Below are positions 58,784 to 64,000 of a DNA stretch of 64,000 nucleotides, piece by piece. The stretch covers positions 372,001 to 436,000 of the forward strand of contig NZ_ML133522.1 of NCBI RefSeq assembly GCF_003985145.1, in the 5' to 3' direction. The notes below the pieces were generated by a model. That model was not told where the DNA came from and ran no database searches. It saw nothing but the letters and a program-made list of their open reading frames with translations. Source of the stretch: Rhizobium anhuiense. GTDB lineage: Bacteria; Pseudomonadota; Alphaproteobacteria; Rhizobiales; Rhizobiaceae. Both the position numbers and the translations under genes were made by a program. Every line of letters begins with the position of its first letter. Position 1 is the first letter of the stretch.

Positions 58784-59374
58784 TTGAAAACCATCGCGAT
58801 TGACTTCGAGACGGCGAACGAACAGCGCGGCAGCGCCTGTTCGGTCGGCCTTGCCTGGATCGAGGATGGCAGGGTGACGCGCGTCGAAGAGCGACTGATC
58901 CGGCCGCGAGACATGCGTTTTTCCGGAATGAACATCGCAATTCACGGCATCCGGCCGGAGCATGTCGAGGATGCGCCCGAATTTCCCGAGGTGATGGACG
59001 AGTTCCACGAGGATTTTCGCGGCGCCACGATGATCGCGCACAATGCCGCCTTCGATTTCAGTGTCTGGCGAGCGTGCCTCGATCTCTACCGGCAATCCTA
59101 TCCGGAGCTTACCTATCTCTGCAGCCTGAAGATGGCGCAGCGGATCTGGCCGCACTTCCTCTCGCACCGGCTGAACCTGATCGCCGAGCATCTCGGCCTG
59201 CGTTTCGTGCATCACAACGCCGCCGAGGATGCCGCGGTCTGCGCGGCGGCGGCGATCGAAATGGCGAAGGCGGTCAAGGCGAACGCCGTTCACGCCATAC
59301 CGGCGCTGATCGGCATGAGGCCCGGCCGGCTGACGGCGCGGGCTTACGAGCCCTGCACCTGCCGGAAAGGCTGA
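58784..59374 (+). CDS. DEDDh 3'-5' exonuclease (DnaQ-like)
   Basis: A DnaQ-fold nuclease with exo I IAIDFETAN, exo II AHNAAFDFSVW and exo III HHNAAEDAAV, giving the Asp-Glu-Asp-His-Asp set. The C-terminal YEPCTCRK is cysteine-bearing. It probably trims DNA or RNA 3' ends in repair. A TTG at 58784 gives the family-like MKTIAIDFET start (196 residues); GTG codons at 58754 and 58715 are possible longer starts. It is not polymerase III epsilon itself, which carries a different C-terminal tail. Confidence 0.85.
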   Translation: MKTIAIDFETANEQRGSACSVGLAWIEDGRVTRVEERLIRPRDMRFSGMNIAIHGIRPEHVEDAPEFPEVMDEFHEDFRGATMIAHNAAFDFSVWRACLDLYRQSYPELTYLCSLKMAQRIWPHFLSHRLNLIAEHLGLRFVHHNAAEDAAVCAAAAIEMAKAVKANAVHAIPALIGMRPGRLTARAYEPCTCRKG

Positions 59375-59450
59375 GCGTTCTCGCAACGGCGATTTCTTGC
59401 AAAGCATGGGTGCATGCTTATCTAGAATCCGGATCATTCAGGGAGCCGCC

Positions 59451-59942
59451 ATGTCCAAGCTGCGCAATCTTCTCCTCGCCGCCTTCTCTTTCTCCGTCCT
59501 TTCCGGCGGTGCTGTCTCGGCCGAGGTGGTCGGCAAGGTCGGAGTCGACTGGATCGGCAACGACATCATTGTCGAGGCGGTCTCCGACCCTGAGGTCAAG
59601 GGCGTTACCTGCCACGTCACCTATTTCGACCGCAGCCTGATCGACCGGTTCAAGAACGGCAACTGGTTCGAAGACCCGTCCAACAATTCCATCGCCTGCC
59701 GGCAGACGGGGCCGATCGAGATCGGCAATATCGACCTGTCCAAGGACGGCAGCGAGGTGTTCCGCCAGGGCATGTCGCTGATCTGGAAAACGCTGGTCGT
59801 CAACCGCATCTACGACAAGACCAACGACACGCTGGTCTATCTCGCCCATTCGCGCGAACTGACGGACGGTTCGGCGAAGATGTCGATCTCGACCATTCCG
59901 CTCTATGGGCAGAATGTTGTGTGGAAGAACGGGAAGCCGTAG
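59451..59942 (+). CDS. creA: CreA family protein
   Basis: A 163-residue exported protein with a signal peptide (LLLAAFSFSVLSGGAVSAE) and the CreA body (VGVDWIGNDIIVEAVSDPEVKGVTCHVTYFD). The family is conserved in proteobacteria but its function is unknown. GGGAG precedes the ATG at 59451. Confidence 0.9.
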   Translation: MSKLRNLLLAAFSFSVLSGGAVSAEVVGKVGVDWIGNDIIVEAVSDPEVKGVTCHVTYFDRSLIDRFKNGNWFEDPSNNSIACRQTGPIEIGNIDLSKDGSEVFRQGMSLIWKTLVVNRIYDKTNDTLVYLAHSRELTDGSAKMSISTIPLYGQNVVWKNGKP

Positions 59943-60124
59943 GGGCGGGAAGGTTCCTGGATTTTTCGCGTTCGTTATTGAAAAGCCCACCCCACAAGGG
60001 GGAGGGGCTTAACTTGTCGCACCCGCTTCCAGATCTTTGACGTTTCGGGAGGAGCGAGGCGGGGCCTGAGCTTAGTCCCTCCCTAAAGCTGATCCGATGC
60101 TGGCTTATGCTCCACACCAAACGG

Positions 60125-60149
60125 AAAAGGCCCGGACGAGCCGGGCCTT
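60125..60149 (-). terminator. Rho-independent terminator after mcp-cheW
   Basis: AAGGCCCGG (60127-60135) pairs with CCGGGCCTT (60141-60149); on the minus strand the stem is followed by TTTTCC. It ends the chemotaxis operon, about 20 nt after cheW. Confidence 0.85.
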
Positions 60150-60167
60150 CCAATACGCAAACGGAAA

Positions 60168-60635
60168 TCAAGCCGCCTGCGTCAGCTCGTCGGCAATGAC
60201 CGTGTCGAGGTTCAGGAAGCAGACCATGGTCTTTTCGAGCGCGACGATGCCGCGGCAGAAGGCGCGCTGGGCTTCCGGGATGATTTCCGGCGGCGGCTGC
60301 AGGTCTTCGCTCTTGATGGTCATCATGTCGGAAACCTGCTCGACCAACAGGCCGACCAGCTTGCCGGCGATATCGGTGACGATGATTGCCGAGCGCTCGG
60401 AGGGCTCGGTCATCTTCATGCCGAGGCGGCAGGCCATGTCGATGACGGGGATCACGGCGCCGCGCAGGTTGATGAGACCCAGCACGTAGGGCGGGGTGTG
60501 CGGCATCGGCGTCACCGGCGCCCAACCGCGGATTTCGCGGATGGCCATGATGTCGATGCAGAACTCCTGGTCGCCCAGGTGGAACGAAACGATTTCGAGA
60601 TAGGCGCCCGATTGCTTGATGGCGTTGTTGTTCAT
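60168..60635 (-). CDS. cheW: Chemotaxis protein CheW
   Basis: A 155-residue coupling protein with the CheW fold: EIVSFHLGDQEFCIDIMAIREI at the N-terminus, YVLGLINLRGAVIPVIDMACRLG (the receptor/kinase-binding stretch) and LVGLLVEQVSDM. It links receptors to CheA. It follows the mcp gene with a 2-nt gap, so receptor and adaptor are made together. Confidence 0.96.
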   Translation of the reverse strand: MNNNAIKQSGAYLEIVSFHLGDQEFCIDIMAIREIRGWAPVTPMPHTPPYVLGLINLRGAVIPVIDMACRLGMKMTEPSERSAIIVTDIAGKLVGLLVEQVSDMMTIKSEDLQPPPEIIPEAQRAFCRGIVALEKTMVCFLNLDTVIADELTQAA

Positions 60636-60637
60636 GG

Positions 60638-62602
60638 TCAGAATTCTTCCCAGTTGTCCCCGGCGGGAGAGGCGATGACTTTGGCGGCAGAACCGCCGTT
60701 GAATGCGCCCGCGACTTTGCCGATCAGGTTGCGCGCGGGAGATGGTCTCGAATGCGAGGCGGCATTTGCCTCTCGCGGCGTTTGCCGGGCGCTCATGCCC
60801 TCGCCGGTCTTGAACTGCTTGACCAGTTGCGTCAGGTTTTCCGCGTCGATGGCGAGCGTATGGCTTGCAGCGTTCGTCTCTTCCACCATGGCCGCGTTCT
60901 TCTGCGTGACCTGATCCATCTGGCTGATGGACGTATTGATTTCATTCAGTCCCACTGATTGTTCGCGCGCAGAGGTTACGATTGATTTAACATGTTCGTC
61001 GATGCGCAGAACATCTTCGCCGATCTGGCGAAGCGCTTCGCCGGCGGCCGTCACCAGTTCGCCGCCGATCTTCACTTCGTCGCCGGATTTTCCAATCAAG
61101 GTCTTGATATCCTTGGCAGCGCCGGCGGCGCGGCCGGCGAGTTCGCGTACTTCCTGGGCAACGACGGCGAAACCCTTGCCGGCTTCGCCGGCGCGTGCTG
61201 CCTCGACGCCGGCGTTGAGCGCCAGAAGGTTCGTCTGGAAGGCGATCTCGTCGATGACGTTGATGATCTTGCCGATCTCGCGGGACGCGCCTTCGATTCG
61301 CTGCATCGCCGCCATTGCGTCGCCGACGACGATATCCGACTTCGCCGTGTTCTCACGGGTATGGGTGACCATATGGCCGACTTCCTCGGCGCGGTTGGTC
61401 GCGTTGCGGACGGTGGCGGTGATCTGGTCGAGGGCGGCTGACGTCTCTTCGAGCGACGCGGCCTGCTGCTCGGTACGCTTGGCGAGGTCGTCGGCGGCAG
61501 CGCGCATCTGGCGGCTGTTCGCCTCGATCGAGCTGCTGTTGACGGCGATGTCGCTCATCGCCTTGCGCAGCGTTGCCGTCGTCTGGTTGAAGTCGCGGCG
61601 CAGGCGCTCCAGTTCCTCGCGGAAAGGCTGGTCGATCGTAACGGTCACGTCGCCTTCCGACAGGCGGGTAAGGCCGTGGCCGAGGGCGGTGACGGCGGCG
61701 TTCAGAGCTTCGGCGTCGGCGAGCTTTGCGGCTTCGCGCTCACGGTGCTCGGCATCGCTGCGCTGCCTGTCGGTCTGGTTCTGCGTCTCGAGGTTACGCT
61801 TCTCGATGGCGGCGAGACGGAAACTGTCGGCGGCGCGGGCCATTTCGCCGATCTCGTCGCCGCGGCTCCTTTCGGCAACGTCGCTGGCGAAATCGCCGTT
61901 CATGATGCGCTGCATGCTTTCGCGCACGGCGCCGATGCCGCGGCGGATCGAGCCGCCATGGACATATTGCAGAATACCCATGCTGAGGATGGCGAAGATA
62001 CCGAGGCCGATCTGGAGAATAAGGGCTTCCCGCGATACGGCATTGGCAAGATCGACATGCTGCTGGGCAAAGACGGTGCCGTCAGCGGCGAGCTTGTCGA
62101 GCGTTTTGGTCAGCTCCTCGCCGGCGCCGTCGATCGTGTCGTCGATCTTGTCGAACTCGGCATCGGGCGCACCCTGTTGAACCAGAGCGACGAGATCGAC
62201 CTGGATCGCCTTGCCCATTGCGGCGACGTCGGCGTCATAGCTTTTCAACAGACCATCGTCATGCATTTCTTCGGCAAGCCGGCGCATTTCCTTCGAGCCG
62301 CCGGAAAGGGCGGTGAGCGAATCGCCGATCAGCTTGATGCGCTCCGGCTCCACCGCCTTGTCGTCCTTGTCGACGATGATATCCATGGCGGCCAGCACCA
62401 TCGTCAGGTTCGCAAGGCGCATGTCGTCGATATGGTTGACGCTCGTCTGGATCTCGCTGGCGCTACGCAGGCTGGCATCGACCCGCATGTTCTCGTACCA
62501 GCCGACGCCAAGCATCGTTCCGAAACCGAGGAAGGCCGCGCCACCGAGCGTCCAGAGCCGCTGGCTGACTGACAGGCTCTTGCGCACTGCTGAATTCGTC
62601 AT
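60638..62602 (-). CDS. Methyl-accepting chemotaxis protein
   Basis: A 654-residue receptor. One helix near the N-terminus ([21 protein letters not shown]) and a second near 205 ([19 protein letters not shown]) bound a periplasmic four-helix sensor region of about 160 residues. HAMP and a long signalling domain follow, with the hairpin tip [35 protein letters not shown]. The C-terminus NWEEF is a CheR/CheB-tethering pentapeptide, so this is a high-abundance-type receptor. The ATG at 62602 is the start with a signal-like N-terminus. The ligand is unknown. Confidence 0.95.
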   Translation of the reverse strand: MTNSAVRKSLSVSQRLWTLGGAAFLGFGTMLGVGWYENMRVDASLRSASEIQTSVNHIDDMRLANLTMVLAAMDIIVDKDDKAVEPERIKLIGDSLTALSGGSKEMRRLAEEMHDDGLLKSYDADVAAMGKAIQVDLVALVQQGAPDAEFDKIDDTIDGAGEELTKTLDKLAADGTVFAQQHVDLANAVSREALILQIGLGIFAILSMGILQYVHGGSIRRGIGAVRESMQRIMNGDFASDVAERSRGDEIGEMARAADSFRLAAIEKRNLETQNQTDRQRSDAEHREREAAKLADAEALNAAVTALGHGLTRLSEGDVTVTIDQPFREELERLRRDFNQTTATLRKAMSDIAVNSSSIEANSRQMRAAADDLAKRTEQQAASLEETSAALDQITATVRNATNRAEEVGHMVTHTRENTAKSDIVVGDAMAAMQRIEGASREIGKIINVIDEIAFQTNLLALNAGVEAARAGEAGKGFAVVAQEVRELAGRAAGAAKDIKTLIGKSGDEVKIGGELVTAAGEALRQIGEDVLRIDEHVKSIVTSAREQSVGLNEINTSISQMDQVTQKNAAMVEETNAASHTLAIDAENLTQLVKQFKTGEGMSARQTPREANAASHSRPSPARNLIGKVAGAFNGGSAAKVIASPAGDNWEEF

Positions 62603-62994
62603 GAAAAGACCCCTCCACAAACCGCTCGGGTTTATGTTCTCCTACCCTCATGCGGACGTCCGGGGTTTTTGCCACTCGGCAGACTTCATGTCAGAACGGC
62701 TCGATGGAGCCGCACGCATTGCTAAATATAGATATGACGGCTTAAGTCTTTCCTAACGATATGTGCCTTGAGATTGTCTGTTCGCTTCAAAAGCAAATTA
62801 TTCAAAACACGATGTTTTTCGATCCATGGCAATTTCGGCGGGCAGATTTTCCGCTGTGGATGGCCTCTATCAGTGAGACAATCAATCACGGGTCAGAAAA
62901 CATATTGTTGAATTGCGCGCGTCCGGTCGGGGCTATAATCACGCGGGGCACAAGGGGTGGGCGGCAGATATCCGCCTGGATCGAGGATCATCCA
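62603..62994. other. 392-bp divergent intergenic region (mcp and sco)
   Basis: No gene is supported. TTAA-N7-CTAAC at 62742-62757 is a near-match to a CtrA box, and TATAAT at 62934-62939 marks the sco promoter. The rest shows nothing recognisable. Confidence 0.5.
62908..62939 (+). promoter_or_regulatory. Candidate promoter for sco
   Basis: TATAAT (62934-62939) is a perfect -10 about 55 bp before the sco ATG. TTGAAT at 62908-62913 is the best -35, with a longer than usual 20-bp spacer. Confidence 0.4.
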
Positions 62995-63597
62995 ATGAAG
63001 ACTTTCCGCATCGCCGTCTGGGTCGGTGTCCTGATACTGGCCGGGTTTCTCGGCGGGTTCTCGTACTATCTCAGCAGATCGGGGAATGTAGTGGCGGAGG
63101 CTCCCTTCGGCGTGCCCTTTACCCTGGTCTCCCAGACGGGCCAGCCGATCACCGAGCAGGCGCTGCGCGGCAAGCCGACGGCGCTGTTTTTCGGCTTCAC
63201 CCATTGCCCGGAAGTCTGCCCGACGACGCTTTTCGAGCTGAACGGCTGGATGGAGAAGGTCGATCCGAAGGGCGACAAGCTCCAGGCGTATTTCGTCACC
63301 GTCGATCCGGAGCGCGACACGCCCGAGATCATGAACCAGTACGTTTCCAATGTTTCCAAGCGGATCACCGGCATATCAGGTGCGCCTGACAAGGTCGCCG
63401 AGGTCATCAAGGGGTTCCGCGTCTACGCCAAGAAGGTGCCGGTCGACGAGAAGGATCCGAATGGCGACTATACGATGGATCACACCGCCTCGGTCTTCCT
63501 GCTCGATTCGGCCGGGCGGTTTTCAGGAACGATCGCCTATGGCGAAAACCCGGACACGGCGGTAAAGAAGCTGGAGAATCTCGTCAGCAAGGGGTGA
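62995..63597 (+). CDS. SCO family copper chaperone (SCO1/SenC)
   Basis: A 200-residue inner-membrane protein with one N-terminal helix (VWVGVLILAGFLGGFSYYL) and a periplasmic thioredoxin-like domain. CPEVC at 71-75 and His163 in MDHTAS are the three copper ligands of SCO proteins. It delivers copper or reduces the CuA site of cytochrome c oxidase. GAGGA 7 nt upstream sets the ATG at 62995. Confidence 0.95.
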   Translation: MKTFRIAVWVGVLILAGFLGGFSYYLSRSGNVVAEAPFGVPFTLVSQTGQPITEQALRGKPTALFFGFTHCPEVCPTTLFELNGWMEKVDPKGDKLQAYFVTVDPERDTPEIMNQYVSNVSKRITGISGAPDKVAEVIKGFRVYAKKVPVDEKDPNGDYTMDHTASVFLLDSAGRFSGTIAYGENPDTAVKKLENLVSKG

Positions 63598-63665
63598 TGG
63601 TTTCAGCGTGATGGGGCGTTGGCCCGACCGGCGGCGGGCAACGGAAACGGGAAAGACCGCCTATC

Positions 63666-64000
63666 GTGAGTGAAATCCGCCTTTACGTGACGACGACCGA
63701 AAGCAAGGCCGAAGAGATTCTCGACCTTCTGAGCACGGTCTTCGGCGAAGAAGACTTTGCCATCGGCACCACCGAGATCGATGAGAAGAAGGATATCTGG
63801 GAAGCCTCGATCTACATGATGGCCGAGGACGAGGCCGAAGTGCGTTCCCGCGTCGAGGATGCATTGAAGACCACTTTCCCCGATGCCCGGTTGGAGCGGG
63901 AGGTCATCCCCGAGGTCGACTGGGTGGTGAAATCGCTGGAGGGGCTGAAGCCCGTCAGGGCAGGGCGCTTCCTGGTGCATGGTTCGCATGACCGCGACAA
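63666..64000 (+). CDS. prmA: Ribosomal protein L11 methyltransferase, N-terminal part (runs off window)
   Basis: From a GTG at 63666 the frame is open to the window end. The first 111 residues include the alphaproteobacterial PrmA N-terminal domain (MSEIRLYVTTTESKAEEIL), WVVKSLEGLKPVRAGRFLVHGSHDR, the segment that leads into the methyltransferase domain. PrmA trimethylates L11. GGGAAAGA lies before the GTG. The catalytic domain is outside the window. Confidence 0.88.
   Translation, partial: MSEIRLYVTTTESKAEEILDLLSTVFGEEDFAIGTTEIDEKKDIWEASIYMMAEDEAEVRSRVEDALKTTFPDARLEREVIPEVDWVVKSLEGLKPVRAGRFLVHGSHDRD

Overview
The window looks like a chromosomal segment of a Rhizobium (R. leguminosarum/R. 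etli type) alphaproteobacterium. The sequence is GC-rich. It carries a DGTS betaine-lipid pair (btaA-btaB), an FtsZ with a very long C-terminal linker ending in an alphaproteobacterial tail peptide, a complete mraZ-to-ftsZ division and cell-wall (dcw) cluster followed by lpxC, bamD, recN and ligA, and a bacterial type-A RNase P RNA. Assignments rest on reading motifs and gene order; no database search was run.

Positions 1-12.8 kb: a partial L,D-transpeptidase; a small group with a DUF4432 aldose-epimerase-like protein, a BLH/DUF442 phosphatase and RidA; a four-gene minus-strand operon (alpha/beta hydrolase, EamA permease, class III CoA-transferase, ThDP enzyme) that looks catabolic; RNase T2; the ABC-F protein EttA; and an ArsR-methyltransferase fusion regulator coupled to metF, with a perfect 16-bp palindrome in its promoter. 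A 25-residue membrane microprotein with a strong ribosome-binding site lies after metF.

Positions 12.8-27.7 kb: a second EamA permease, a MltB-type lytic transglycosylase, a GH25 lipoprotein, btaB/btaA, a serine beta-lactamase-like hydrolase, a lytic-transglycosylase lipoprotein, a LysE exporter, a PPi-type phosphofructokinase, a TerB-DnaJ protein overlapping an amidase, a small secreted lytic transglycosylase, and a tandem pair of sarcosine-oxidase-like flavoenzymes.

Positions 27.7-55 kb: rnpB, then the dcw cluster mraZ-rsmH-ftsL-ftsI-murE-murF-mraY-murD-ftsW-murG-murC-murB. A 3.3-kb block (SDR epimerase, MHS-family transporter, aquaporin) interrupts it before ddl-ftsQ-ftsA-ftsZ-lpxC. These genes make lipid II precursors, flip and polymerise them at the septum, build the Z ring and start lipid A synthesis. 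Many junctions are 1-4 bp overlaps, so translational coupling is likely. Upstream of mraZ, four CCCA boxes (TGGGN on the other strand) at exact 10-bp spacing overlie a plausible rhizobial sigma-70 promoter, which is the expected MraZ autoregulatory operator.

Positions 55-64 kb: ligA, a GNAT acetyltransferase, a DEDDh exonuclease, a CreA-like protein, an mcp-cheW chemotaxis pair, a Sco copper chaperone and the start of prmA. Nothing here is a clear mobile element, phage or CRISPR array. The most interesting signals are regulatory (MraZ boxes, the ArsR-methyltransferase operator, a consensus CtrA box, a Pho-box-like repeat) plus the microprotein and the uncharacterised catabolic operon.
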